Source: Bacillota bacterium
GTDB taxonomy: Bacteria > Bacillota_E > Sulfobacillia > Sulfobacillales > JAIMBI01
Assembly: GCA_021828405.1 (NCBI GenBank)
Contig: JAKARZ010000019.1
Location: 1-36,998, forward strand
Reading direction: 5' to 3'
DNA length: 36,998 nucleotides
Positions 9,517-19,791 of this stretch are shown one piece after another. Made by a program: the position numbers and the translations under genes. Under the pieces are notes generated by a model, which saw only the letters and a program-made list of their open reading frames with translations, was not told where the DNA came from and searched no databases. How positions within the stretch are numbered: the stretch's first letter is position 1; every line of letters starts with the position of its first letter.

Positions 9517-10932
9517 ATGAGCGACGGATCTAACGAGTCCATCCGTGATCGAGTACTCCAACCACTAGAAGACACGGGCTTGCAGAGATTTCATTTCCGT
9601 ACATGGCTTACTGCTGGTATGGGGTTTTTCACGGATGCCTACGACTTGTTTATCATCGGTGTAGTCACCACTCTTCTGGTCCCAATTTGGCACCTGACAA
9701 CATTGAATCTTATGTTGTTAAACAGCTCAGCTTTGTTTGCTGCAGTGATCGGCGCTCTTTTCTTTGGAAGACTCATGGATCGACTGGGGCGCAAAGCGGT
9801 GTATGGGATAGAGGCAGTTCTGCTTGCTGCGGGAGCCCTGTTATCAGCATTTTCCGTCAACTTTTGGATGTTGCTGGCGCTCCGCTTCGTTGTGGGTCTC
9901 GGTGTCGGCGGGGACTATCCCATGAGCGGCGTCATCATGAGCGAGTACTCCAATCGCCGCCGGCGCGGCTTCCTGGTGAACTCCGTCTTTGCCATGCAGG
10001 GCTTCGGCCTGTTGGTGGGCCCCTTGGTCGCCGTGTTGCTGCTGCGCAGCGGCGTAGCGCCGACCCTGGCGTGGCGGATCATGCTGGGCCTGGGAGCCAT
10101 TCCGGCGGCCGCCGTCATCTACCTGCGGCGGCGCATCGCCGAGACGCCCCACTTCTCGCTGGGGGTCAAAGGCGCCGTGCAAGAGACGGCCGAGACGGTG
10201 GAACGTCTCACGGGGGTCCCGGTGACAGCAGCGGGCGTTCTCTCAAGCTTGGACAACCACATCTCCGTGCTGTTCCGCAATCGCACGTTCCTGCTCACGC
10301 TAGTCGGGACGGCGTTCTCCTGGATGTTTCTCGACATGGCCTTCTACGGCAACAGCGTGTCGTCAGGATTGGTGATGACCGCCCTGCAGCCGAACGGCAC
10401 GCTCCTGACGCACACGTTGACTTCGTTCTGGATCTTTTTGGCCGCCGCCGTACCAGGGTATTGGGTATCGGCGCTCTTGATAGACCGCCTGGGCCGGAGG
10501 TTCATCCAAGTGCTGGGGTTCTTGGTCATGGCAGCGGCTTACGCGGTGCTGTGGCTGGCTCCGGGCATCACCGCGGTCCCAGTCACCTTCCTCTTGGTTT
10601 ACGCGGTGAGCTACTTTTTCATCGAGTTCGGGCCCAATAGCACCACCTTCGTCTATCCGTCAGAGGTATTTCCGGTTACGGTGCGGGGCATCGGCTTTGG
10701 CATTTCGGCCTCTGCCGGCAAATTCGGGGCGGCCGTGGCAGCCTTCTTGTTCCCCCTGCTCCTGGTTCGCCTCCAGTTGCCCGGCACCATGGGACTGTTG
10801 GCGGGAATTTCCTTGCTGGGAGCCCTTCTGACAATCTGGGTGCTGCGGGAGCCGAAGGGCTTGACCTTGCGAGAAGCCTCGCAGGAGCGAATGGTTGACC
10901 ACGATGCGACGCCCATCATGACAGCGGACTAG
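9517..10932 (+). CDS. MFS transporter, phosphate:H+ symporter (PHS) type
   Basis: This 471-residue membrane protein has the 12-helix layout of the major facilitator superfamily. The first loop signature is GRLMDRLGRKAVYG, and a second copy in the C-terminal half reads LIDRLGRRFIQ. GFFTDAYDLFIIGVV near residue 37, GGDYPMSGVIMSEYSNRRRR near 131 and a GPNSTTFVYPSEVFPVTVRG segment near 371 are typical of the PHS family (Pho84-like), so inorganic phosphate is the best substrate guess; related organic anions cannot be excluded. The start follows AAAGGAAG. The first 250-300 bases of the gene are markedly AT-rich compared with the rest, suggesting a mosaic origin. A hairpin follows the stop. Confidence 0.85.
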   Translation: MSDGSNESIRDRVLQPLEDTGLQRFHFRTWLTAGMGFFTDAYDLFIIGVVTTLLVPIWHLTTLNLMLLNSSALFAAVIGALFFGRLMDRLGRKAVYGIEAVLLAAGALLSAFSVNFWMLLALRFVVGLGVGGDYPMSGVIMSEYSNRRRRGFLVNSVFAMQGFGLLVGPLVAVLLLRSGVAPTLAWRIMLGLGAIPAAAVIYLRRRIAETPHFSLGVKGAVQETAETVERLTGVPVTAAGVLSSLDNHISVLFRNRTFLLTLVGTAFSWMFLDMAFYGNSVSSGLVMTALQPNGTLLTHTLTSFWIFLAAAVPGYWVSALLIDRLGRRFIQVLGFLVMAAAYAVLWLAPGITAVPVTFLLVYAVSYFFIEFGPNSTTFVYPSEVFPVTVRGIGFGISASAGKFGAAVAAFLFPLLLVRLQLPGTMGLLAGISLLGALLTIWVLREPKGLTLREASQERMVDHDATPIMTAD

Positions 10933-10944
10933 AACGCCGCCGGG

Positions 10945-10975
10945 GGCGGCTCACTCTTATGCGACGTGAGCCGCC
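10945..10975 (+). terminator. Strong hairpin after the MFS gene
   Basis: GGCGGCTCAC (10945-10954) pairs perfectly with GTGAGCCGCC (10966-10975) across an 11-base loop. It starts 12 bases after the MFS stop. The trailing sequence is TTCCAGG, not a T-run, so it is terminator-like but may instead be an mRNA-stabilising hairpin. A second stem, GGCCGCT (10997-11003) with AGCGGCC (11010-11016), lies just before the next ribosome site. Confidence 0.55.
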
Positions 10976-11040
10976 TTCCAGGCTCATCAAGGAGACGGCC
11001 GCTCCAGCGAGCGGCCTCAAGCCTTCAAGGAGGTGGACCT

Positions 11041-11409
11041 GTGGGCCACCAAGGTCAGCACCCGGATGCACCGCGGCCCAAGGTCATTGTGTTCCCGACG
11101 GCGCGCCGGCTCACCCGACGCCGAGGACGGCGCCTCCTCATGGGGCTTGGCCTCGCCGTGGTGCTCGTTCCGGGGGTCTTCCTCGTTGGCGCGGCGCACA
11201 ACAGGGTGCAGCAGACGGTGCTGGCGCTCTGTTGGCTCGCGGTAGGTGGGCTCTTTGGCCGCGTCCTCTGGTGGTGGGTTCAGTGGAGCGAACATCGCCC
11301 TCCCCCAGCCGAGCGCTTGCACGCTGCTCATCGCGTGCGGTCGCCGGGATTAGAGGGGCGGTCCGAACCCGAGGGCCGTCCTCGTTCCTCAGATACCCCC
11401 GAGCCCTAA
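11041..11409 (+). CDS. Small membrane protein of unknown function
   Basis: GTG at 11041 is preceded by AAGGAGGTGG at the right distance, so translation looks real. The 122-residue product has a basic segment (RRLTRRRGRR) before a first hydrophobic helix (LLMGLGLAVVLVPGVFLVGA, about residues 32-51) and a second helix (VLALCWLAVGGLFGRVLWWW, about 59-78), followed by a hydrophilic, proline-rich tail. Two helices with a positive N-terminus suggest both termini lie in the cytoplasm. I recognise no family. It lies between the MFS gene and the convergent gyrB, and a 7-bp stem sits just upstream of its ribosome site. Confidence 0.6.
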   Translation: MGHQGQHPDAPRPKVIVFPTARRLTRRRGRRLLMGLGLAVVLVPGVFLVGAAHNRVQQTVLALCWLAVGGLFGRVLWWWVQWSEHRPPPAERLHAAHRVRSPGLEGRSEPEGRPRSSDTPEP

Positions 11410-11460
11410 CGCCAATTCCGAAGGATCTGCCGGGCCGCCTCGGACCAGCCGCTGACTGAC

Positions 11461-11490
11461 AAGGCCCCTCTTGGGTCCGGCGCGGCCCTT
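11461..11490. terminator. Possible bidirectional terminator between convergent genes
   Basis: AAGGCCCC (11461-11468) can pair with GCGGCCCTT (11482-11490) with a bulge, and on the plus strand TTATTAT follows. It lies between the small membrane gene and the gyrB stop at 11493-11495. The stem is imperfect, hence the low confidence. Confidence 0.3.
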
Positions 11491-11492
11491 TA

Positions 11493-13773
<2,281 letters not shown>

Positions 13774-13819
13774 AACGTCGACTCCTCGGCCAAGCCATTG
13801 CTTGCATGGTTTAACCCAA

Positions 13820-14203
13820 TCAGTGTGATCCGTCCGGCGGGGGTTCATGCAGTCGCTCTGACAGAGCCGCGAGCCGCGCTGCCGCCTGCTGGCGATCCGC
13901 GCTGGGATTTGGGGGGGCGCTGGGGCGCACCACGGTGCGAATGCGGGTCACCTCGCCGCCGGTGATCCGCCGGTTGACGGCCGCGCGCAGCTCTTCGTCC
14001 AGATAGCGCAGTTCCTGTGTCCAGACGGGACTCGGCACGGCCACGGTCAGGACCCCGTCCAGCCACCCGATCGGCCGCGCGGCGCGTGCGATCTGGGGTC
14101 CAACGGCGTCGGGCCACACCTTCTCCACCTCCAAGAGCACCTCCGCCCGGTCCCAGCGGTAGCGCTCGGCCAAGTCAGCCAAAATGTCGTGCAATGTTTT
14201 CAT
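13820..14203 (-). CDS. DUF721 (DciA-like) protein
   Basis: This 127-residue protein opens with MKTLHDILADLAERYRWD and contains VWPDAVGPQIARAARPIGWL and LTVAVPSPVWTQELRYLDEEL, a clear DUF721 domain. Relatives include DciA, a helicase loader/operator at replication initiation in many bacteria, which would fit the origin location; this protein's role is inferred. Its ATG overlaps the recF stop (ATGA), so the two are translationally coupled. A frame extension to 14269 lies inside recF and is not used. In Actinobacteria a DUF721 gene lies in the same place after recF. In Bacillus it does not. Confidence 0.85.
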   Translation of the reverse strand: MKTLHDILADLAERYRWDRAEVLLEVEKVWPDAVGPQIARAARPIGWLDGVLTVAVPSPVWTQELRYLDEELRAAVNRRITGGEVTRIRTVVRPSAPPNPSADRQQAAARLAALSERLHEPPPDGSH

Positions 14204-15267
14204 GGCGCTCGCTCCAGGCGCTCGATCTGGCCGCCGGTCAGTCGATAGCGCCAGACCGTCAGTGGCCACATCGTCCGTGCTTCCATGTCCGCCACATCCG
14301 CGACGATCGTTTGCTGCCCTGACACCGTCATCACCTCCAGCAGCGCCCGCCGCCTAAGCTCGTCGAGCTCCGAGAACACATCGTCAAGCACCAGGAGCGG
14401 CCGCACATCCCGCTCGCGCTCCATCAGTGTTCGGGAGGCCAGGTGGAGAGCCAGCACCATCGTCCGCTGTTGCCCCTGAGACAGCAGTCGCCCCATGACC
14501 CCGGAAACCAGAAGCCGGATGTCGTCGCGGTGCGGTCCTACGCTAGTCGAGCCCCGGCGCCGATCCTGCGACCGGGTCTGCTCCAACAGACATGCCAATC
14601 CGGCGTGGTCCAGTACGGCCTCGCTGCCGCCCGGCAGGAGAGTCATTTCGGGGATTTCTCCGGGCGCCAGCCCCTGGTACACCGCCTCAACCAGGGGAAA
14701 CAGTTCGCGGACGAGCCACGCCCGTTGCTGCCAGCAGTATGCGCCGGACTCCGCCATCAGGGGCTCGAATCCCTGCAGAACCGCATCAGGTTGTTCCTCG
14801 CGGAGAGCCCGATTTCGCTGCGCGACGGCCCGCTGGTAGCGCGCCATCTCTCGATGGTAGCGGGAAAACAACTGATTCAGCATGCGGTCGAAAAACTCCC
14901 GCCGACCCTCTGGGGCCCCTTTCACCACTGAAAGGTCATCGGGGGAAAACGCCACCACCGGCATCTGGGGCCCTGTCACCTTACGCCGCGGGGGATGGAG
15001 CCAGACGGTGCGCGTAGCGCTCTGCTCCACTCCCCCCTCCCCCACCAGGGTCGCCTCCAAGTGATATCCGTCGGTGCCAAAGCGCGTGAGATCACGTTCA
15101 CTGTTCGCCCGGAGCACCTGGCGCGAGACCGCCAGCGTGGCCGCCTCCAGCACATTCGTTTTCCCCTGGCCGTTTTGCCCCACCAGCACCGTGAGCGCCG
15201 GAGACCAAGCGATCTCGGCCGCCTCGATGTTGCGAAAGTTCCGCAACAACAATTGAGACAGCTGCAC
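14200..15267 (-). CDS. recF: DNA replication and repair protein RecF
   Basis: RecF is an SMC-like ATPase that, with RecO and RecR, loads RecA at gaps. The 355-residue protein shows LLLRNFRNIEAAEI, Walker A at residues 30-37 (GQNGQGKT), the signature LLSQGQQRTMVLALHLA and Walker B PLLVLDDVFSELD. The GTG start abuts the dnaN stop (TAG-GTG). The small S4-domain gene (yaaA) that lies between dnaN and recF in Bacillus is missing here. Confidence 0.97.
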   Translation of the reverse strand: MQLSQLLLRNFRNIEAAEIAWSPALTVLVGQNGQGKTNVLEAATLAVSRQVLRANSERDLTRFGTDGYHLEATLVGEGGVEQSATRTVWLHPPRRKVTGPQMPVVAFSPDDLSVVKGAPEGRREFFDRMLNQLFSRYHREMARYQRAVAQRNRALREEQPDAVLQGFEPLMAESGAYCWQQRAWLVRELFPLVEAVYQGLAPGEIPEMTLLPGGSEAVLDHAGLACLLEQTRSQDRRRGSTSVGPHRDDIRLLVSGVMGRLLSQGQQRTMVLALHLASRTLMERERDVRPLLVLDDVFSELDELRRRALLEVMTVSGQQTIVADVADMEARTMWPLTVWRYRLTGGQIERLERAP

Positions 15268-16398
15268 CTACACCATCTGCCTCAGCGGCAACACGATGTG
15301 AAAGTAGTTCGTGCCGTCCACCTCCGAAAGGCGCGCGGGCATTTCAGGGCCCGATAAATCGATGGTCATCGCCTCAGTCTCCAGCGACTTGATTCCTTCC
15401 AGCAACATGGTTGGGCTGAACGAGAGCTCCATCGCTTGACCCTCACCATCCACGTCCAGCATCTCGTACGCCTGTCCCACGTCCACGGCCTCGGACTGGA
15501 TCTCAAGCGTACCCGCGCTGTAGGTTAAGCGAATCGAGCCGGCACGGTCTCGGTGGGCAATCAGGTTGACCCGCTCCACCGCCCCCCGCAGTTGATCCGT
15601 GTTCACGCGGATGTGGGTCAAGTAGTGTTCGGGCAGAACCCGCTGGTAGTCCGGAAAGCGTCCTTCCAGGAGCAGGGTGGCCAACGTACCGCCCGGGGTC
15701 TGGATGACCATCTGATTGCCGGCCCGCTTAACGTGGACTGCCTCCACCCCAGCCAGTCGAGCCCCCTCAGCCAGCGCACGCTGGGACAGCACAAAGTCCA
15801 AGTCCGGTCCGCGATAGTCCGGCAGGGCGACCCAAGCGTGAGAGAGCCGGATACCGTCCGTCCCCACCATCACAAGTTTTCCGTCAGCCACATGCACGCT
15901 GGTGCCCTTTAAAATGGGGCGGCTTTCGTCGTGCGCCGTGGCAAACACGGTTTGCCGCGCGAGGCGCCCGAGAGCGCCCGGCGGCAGCTCGAACGTGGCC
16001 GCCTCTGCCTCCGGCCGCGGAAACTGCGGCATTTCCTGCACCGCGAATCCCTGCAACATCGTGCGATTCCGCCCATAGGCCACCGTGGCGCGGTGGGCCG
16101 CGGCGTCCGCCTCCACGCGCACTTCGGCCGTGGGCACACGCAACACCAAGTCCGTGAGGGGGCCGGCGGGCAAGATGAGGCCGCCGGGTTCAACCCCACT
16201 TGCCAGGACCTCCACGGTAATTTCCGATGTCAGGTCCGTCGACGCCAGGCGCACGGTCCCGTGGCCATCCGTCCCGCCACTGGCAAACACCTCGATATGA
16301 ACGCCGGTCAGCGCCGGCAGGGTGTTTTGGGGACTCACGATCCGAGTTACCTGCTGGAGGGCCCGAGCCAACTGAGCTTGATCCGCTACAAAGCGCAC
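15268..16398 (-). CDS. dnaN: DNA polymerase III beta subunit (sliding clamp)
   Basis: The 376-residue protein has the three-domain clamp fold, beginning MRFVADQAQLARALQQVTRI and ending with the typical LPLRQMV. SLETEAMTIDL near the end and the central VGTDGIRLSHAWV block are also clamp-like. GTG 16398 follows AGAGGAGTG at seven bases. The clamp tethers the replicative polymerase. It lies 305 bases after dnaA in the same direction; that spacer holds the repeat array described separately. Confidence 0.97.
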   Translation of the reverse strand: MRFVADQAQLARALQQVTRIVSPQNTLPALTGVHIEVFASGGTDGHGTVRLASTDLTSEITVEVLASGVEPGGLILPAGPLTDLVLRVPTAEVRVEADAAAHRATVAYGRNRTMLQGFAVQEMPQFPRPEAEAATFELPPGALGRLARQTVFATAHDESRPILKGTSVHVADGKLVMVGTDGIRLSHAWVALPDYRGPDLDFVLSQRALAEGARLAGVEAVHVKRAGNQMVIQTPGGTLATLLLEGRFPDYQRVLPEHYLTHIRVNTDQLRGAVERVNLIAHRDRAGSIRLTYSAGTLEIQSEAVDVGQAYEMLDVDGEGQAMELSFSPTMLLEGIKSLETEAMTIDLSGPEMPARLSEVDGTNYFHIVLPLRQMV

Positions 16399-16495
16399 GT
16401 TGTCACTCCTCTGGGGTTTTGAGCCTCGGGGGCCGGCCCGTTTGTCGTCTCCGATCCCTAGATAAAGATCTAAGCCTCGTCGTAGTCATAGAGCG

Positions 16496-16688
16496 TGTGG
16501 ATACCGGGACAAGTGGCTCGAATGGGTGCCACACGGGGATTGGAGGTCGGGACAACCAGTGGATGGCCATCTCCCGGCGCCGGGGCTCGCCGTGGACAAA
16601 GCGGCGAAACTCAGCTTCGCTGGGGACAACTTCGAACGTGTCCCCAGTTTCCTCCCGACTTGTCCCCCGCTCATCCCAAGCTTGTCCC
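16496..16688. repeat. GGGACAA/TTGTCCC array in the dnaA-dnaN spacer
   Basis: Five exact copies of GGGACAA or its complement lie at 16506, 16549, 16623 (plus orientation), 16660 and 16682 (minus orientation). Two one-mismatch copies are at 16593 (TGGACAA) and 16639 (GTGTCCC). Plus-oriented copies precede minus-oriented ones. Steps are 43, 44 and 30 bases, then 21 and 22, close to whole helical turns. TGTGGATAC at 16496-16504 is an 8/9 DnaA box, and CGTGGACAA matches the GC-rich box TTGTCCACA at 8/9. This may be the downstream half of a bipartite oriC; binding by DnaA is inference. Confidence 0.55.
16620..16647. repeat. Perfect 9-bp inverted repeat inside the array
   Basis: CTGGGGACA (16620-16628) and TGTCCCCAG (16639-16647) form a perfect stem around ACTTCGAACG, which contains the palindrome TTCGAA. 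It includes two of the array motifs. Neither side shows a T-run on the transcribed strand, so it is more likely a protein site or a cruciform than a terminator. Confidence 0.6.
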
Positions 16689-16703
16689 TCCCCAGCAAAC
16701 GGG

Positions 16704-18059
16704 TTATCGGCTCTTGACCCGTCTCTCTATTTCTTCTAAAACTTGAGCCAAATGAGGATCATGCGCCTGGTCTTGGGTTATTTTGTCGAACGCGTGCATG
16801 ACCGTCGTGTGGTCGCGCCCACCAAACTCGTCCCCGATTTTTGGCAGACTGGCATCCGTCAATTGTCGCGCCAGGTACATGGCCACCTGGCGGGGGAATG
16901 CGATGGCGCGCGTGCGACGCCGCGCCTTGAAGTCTTCCAGCTTGAGGTCGTAATGCCGGGCCACCTCTTCCTGAATGGCGCGAATCGTGACCGGCCGCGG
17001 GTGGTTCAGCGCCACCACGTTTTTGAGGGCTTCGTAGGCAAGCTCCAGCGTCAGCGGGGAGCGCTTGACCGACGCATAGGCGATGACGCGAATGAGCGCG
17101 CCCTCCAGCTCACGGATGTTGGTGTCCACCCGCGAAGCGATGAACTGGAGGACGTCGGCGGTGGCGGTGAGACCGTCCAGTTGCGCCTTCTTCGCCAGGA
17201 TCGCGACCCGGGTCTCCATGTCCGGCATCTGAATATCTGACAGCATCCCCCACTCGAATCGGGATCGCAGGCGATCCTCCAACGTGGGAATGTCTTTCGG
17301 CGGGCGATCGGAAGAAATAACGATCTGCTTGCGGGATCCGTGCAGCGCCTCGAACGTATGAAAAAATTCTTCCTGGGTGCGCTCCTTGCCGGCCACGAAC
17401 TGAATATCGTCGATGAGGAGCACATCGACGTCCCGGTACCGTTCGCGAAACTGCACCATGCGGTTGTCCTGAAGCGCGGTCACCATTTCGTTGGTGAAGG
17501 TTTCCGCCGACACGTACAGGACCCGCGCCGTGGCGCTGGCGGTCAGCACCCGATGGCCGATCGCATGCATCAGGTGGGTTTTTCCCAGGCCCACGCCTCC
17601 ATAGATAAAGAGGGGATTGTAGGCGCGGCCCGGCATGTCGGCCACCGCCACGCAGGTTGCCTGGGCAAACTGATTGGAGTTGCCGATGACAAACGAGTCG
17701 AAGGTGTACTTCGGGTTGAGTCGCCGAGCGTAGTCGCTGACCCGGGGCGGATCCGTCGGCTCTGCATGGCGCGGGGCCAGCAGCGGCGCGGGATCGCGAA
17801 CCATCCCTTCGGGCGGCGACGTCAGCCGGAGCCCGACCGGAACGCCCGCCACGTCCTGCAACGACGCACGAATCACGTTGCCATAGCGCGTCTCCACCCA
17901 ATGGCGCGTGAAGTCATTCGGCACGGTCAGCTCCAAGACCCCATCTTCGAATGAGAGAGGCTCCACCTCCTTGATCCAGGAGGCGAACGTTGGGGCTTTG
18001 ATCTCGCGTTGCAGCCGATCGGAAACCTCAGTCCACAATGTGTCCAGTGCCACGGTCAT
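16704..18059 (-). CDS. dnaA: Chromosomal replication initiator DnaA
   Basis: DnaA binds DnaA boxes and melts oriC. The 451-residue protein has domain I ([16 protein letters not shown]), an AAA+ core with Walker A near residue 156 ([15 protein letters not shown]) and Walker [12 protein letters not shown], and the domain IV signature [15 protein letters not shown] near the end. A GTG two codons upstream (18065) is also possible. ATG at 18059 has better spacing from AGGGGGG. Two perfect DnaA boxes lie about 45-65 bases upstream, so autoregulation is expected. The linker domain II is short (about residues 83-105), giving a protein near the usual length. Confidence 0.97.
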   Translation of the reverse strand: MTVALDTLWTEVSDRLQREIKAPTFASWIKEVEPLSFEDGVLELTVPNDFTRHWVETRYGNVIRASLQDVAGVPVGLRLTSPPEGMVRDPAPLLAPRHAEPTDPPRVSDYARRLNPKYTFDSFVIGNSNQFAQATCVAVADMPGRAYNPLFIYGGVGLGKTHLMHAIGHRVLTASATARVLYVSAETFTNEMVTALQDNRMVQFRERYRDVDVLLIDDIQFVAGKERTQEEFFHTFEALHGSRKQIVISSDRPPKDIPTLEDRLRSRFEWGMLSDIQMPDMETRVAILAKKAQLDGLTATADVLQFIASRVDTNIRELEGALIRVIAYASVKRSPLTLELAYEALKNVVALNHPRPVTIRAIQEEVARHYDLKLEDFKARRRTRAIAFPRQVAMYLARQLTDASLPKIGDEFGGRDHTTVMHAFDKITQDQAHDPHLAQVLEEIERRVKSR

Positions 18060-18065
18060 CTGCAC

Positions 18066-18260
18066 GAGCCCCCCTGGGGAAATTCACAATGAGCCCACCG
18101 CGTTATCCACAAGCTTATGCACAAAATGTTGATATCTGCCCGGAAAACACGGACCCTCCTCGCCACGTCGCGAGGACGCCCGAGAAGGTAGGGTCATGAT
18201 AGCAGATCACCCAGGGACTCGAAACGCTGTGTGCGCGATTTGACGAATGAGTTTTTAAGC
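18066..18260. other. Probable oriC (upstream part) with DnaA boxes
   Basis: TTATCCACA at 18103-18111 and TTATGCACA at 18115-18123 are both perfect TTATNCACA boxes in the same orientation, 12 bases apart. AAATTCACA at 18080-18088 is a 7/9 match. The stretch 18111-18160 is locally AT-richer (ACAAAATGTTGATATC) and could help unwinding. Position directly upstream of dnaA is the commonest oriC location in Firmicutes. The number of strong boxes is small, so the dnaA-dnaN spacer may supply further sites. Confidence 0.7.
18196..18224 (-). promoter_or_regulatory. Possible dnaA promoter
   Basis: On the minus strand TTTCGA (18219-18224) and TATCAT (18196-18201) are separated by exactly 17 bases. The -10 matches consensus at five of six positions. 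The -35 is poor. Transcription from here would run through both DnaA boxes into dnaA, which fits autoregulation. Confidence 0.35.
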
Positions 18261-18832
18261 CGCCGCCATGGCGCCTCTTAGGTTCAGACGGCCCAGAAAG
18301 GCAGGGCGGATGGCGGCAACGCCTTCATCTGCGCGAAAAGGGCCTCCCCGCTTCCTCAGCCGGCCGGCTATGCGCACCGCGAGATTCACGCGTCCCTCCC
18401 GGTCGAAGGCGGAGACGGCCGTCGAGAGCGGTCGCCTCTCCCAGCGTTCCCAGTGCACCAGACCATCTCGGCGCTCACGTGCGCCAGCGGGTGACGACCA
18501 CGCCGACAACGTTCGCGCGGGCCCGTGAATTGGCCTCGCCGATGTCGGTGTGTCCGAACCTCCGCTGCCGTCTGGAGTGCCCGGCCCCTCGCCTCGGCAG
18601 AGGCCGCCGTGGCCATCCGCCACGCATGGTGACGAATCCCTTGCAGCATCAGGCTGTCGGGGTCGTCGTTACCCACCGATCCATTCGTTTGTTGACGGGT
18701 TGGCTGTTGTGGCGGGGGGTTTAAGCCACGAGGGCGCCCTCCGGCCGATGAAGGAACGGTTTTCGTCCCTGCAGGCGTCCCGGTCCCGCCGGGTGTGTTT
18801 GCGTGACCCCGGGGTGCGCAACAGGCAACAGG
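18261..18832. other. No confident gene; possible remnant
   Basis: A minus-strand frame near 18676-18530 reads LMLQGIRHHAWRMATAASAE and another frame continues RANVVGVVVTRWRT before a stop. This has a protein-like look and may be the end of a degraded gene, perhaps a transposase, but I cannot assign it. Other frames look like chance. The rnpA-rpmH genes that often lie on this side of dnaA are absent. Confidence 0.4.
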
Positions 18833-19129
18833 TCAGCGCAACAGGCCTTCCAGCGCGTGGCGGACATCGTCTTCCGGCGGTTTGTCGCCCGGTATCGTGC
18901 CCAGCACCTGCTCGGCGACGGCACAGGCGCTCACGATGCGGCTCACCTTCTTCACCGCGCCTTCGGCCGCCGCCAGTTGCGTCAGCACATCGGCACACGA
19001 CGCGTTGCGGTCGACCATGGCCTCGATGCCCTTGATCTGGCCAGCCAGCAGCCGGAGGCGCCGGGTGACGTCTTCCTTGTCCCAGTACCAAGCGCGCTCC
19101 GCAATCGTGCGCGCCGTCTCCTCCACCAC
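18833..19129 (-). CDS. CsoR/FrmR-family metal- or sulfur-sensing repressor, atypical ligands
   Basis: The 98-residue protein has the all-helical CsoR-family core: TRRLRLLAGQIKGIEAMVD, then NASCADVLTQLAAAEGAVKK. Copper-sensing members use a Cys-His-Cys set. Here the first Cys is present (Cys45), but the His and second Cys positions are Ala70 and Gln74, and a Cys sits one residue before the His position (Cys69). It is therefore unlikely to be a normal Cu(I) sensor and might sense another metal, an electrophile or persulfide. I start at GTG 19129 because AGAGAGG lies six bases before it; a longer frame to ATG 19183 lacks a ribosome site. No metal transporter lies next to it, so its target is unknown. 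Confidence 0.85.
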   Translation of the reverse strand: MVEETARTIAERAWYWDKEDVTRRLRLLAGQIKGIEAMVDRNASCADVLTQLAAAEGAVKKVSRIVSACAVAEQVLGTIPGDKPPEDDVRHALEGLLR

Positions 19130-19285
19130 GAGCAACCTCTCTTCTCCCCCGGATGGGTTTTCCCCGCGTCTCGTACCCATCATACCGGATCAGCGTGTTT
19201 AATGGGGAAGGAACAGCGCTGGCCATGACCAATTGGACTAACCTTCGTCCCTTGGTTGTATGTTGGAGATGCGGGGAGGTGTGTC

Positions 19286-19752
19286 GTGCCACAGGAATGG
19301 ACCGAGGGGGTTCAGACGGCGGACCGTTGCCAGGGATCGGATCGGGTCGCCCTTTAGATTCCGGATGCCGTGGCCACGGGGGCGCTCACCGTTGGGGAGC
19401 GGCTGTCCAACGAGCGGGCGCTGGCCCACCTCTTGGGCGTGAGCCGGGCCACGATTCGCGAAGCCGTCCGGCGCTTGAGGGGAGGGCCTGGTGCAGGTGC
19501 GCGGCGGCGTGACGGGCGGAACCTTTATCTCGCGGCCCGATCCGGGGCGGCTGGGCCATGCGCTGCTGGCGCCGATCCGCTTCGGGGAAGCGACGGCGCA
19601 AGACCTCAGCCACCATTGGGCGGCACGACTCGGGTGCGTGGTGCCTTGAGCAGGCGTTCCGGGGCATGGCGGCGCATGTCGAGATGAATGCGGCGATGGT
19701 CCGGGCGATTGTGGCGTCGAAGCGGATCGCGAGGGCGGTCCCGCCGGACTAG
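19286..19752 (+). pseudogene. GntR/FadR-type regulator, broken
   Basis: From GTG 19286, preceded by GGGGAGG, the frame reads VPQEWTEGVQTAD, then RVAL followed by TAG at about 19352, then IPDAVATGALTVGERLSNER and LAHLLGVSRATIREAVRRL. This is a clear GntR winged-helix with a nonsense codon. Near 19480 the frame shifts, and EGLVQVRGGVTGGTFISRP follows in another frame to a stop at 19647-19649. A possible last scrap (HVEMNAAMVRAIVASKR) runs to 19752 in a third frame. The FCD ligand-binding domain is mostly gone. Its place just before the catabolic operon suggests it once regulated that operon. Confidence 0.8.
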
Positions 19753-19791
19753 CGCCGCAGAAGGAATTGGAGCGCGAAGGAGTGGGTCGCC

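Noticed and set aside
16620..16647. Inverted repeat as a dnaA terminator
   Set aside because: On the dnaA strand no T-run follows the stem and dnaN continues in the same direction, so a protein site is more plausible.
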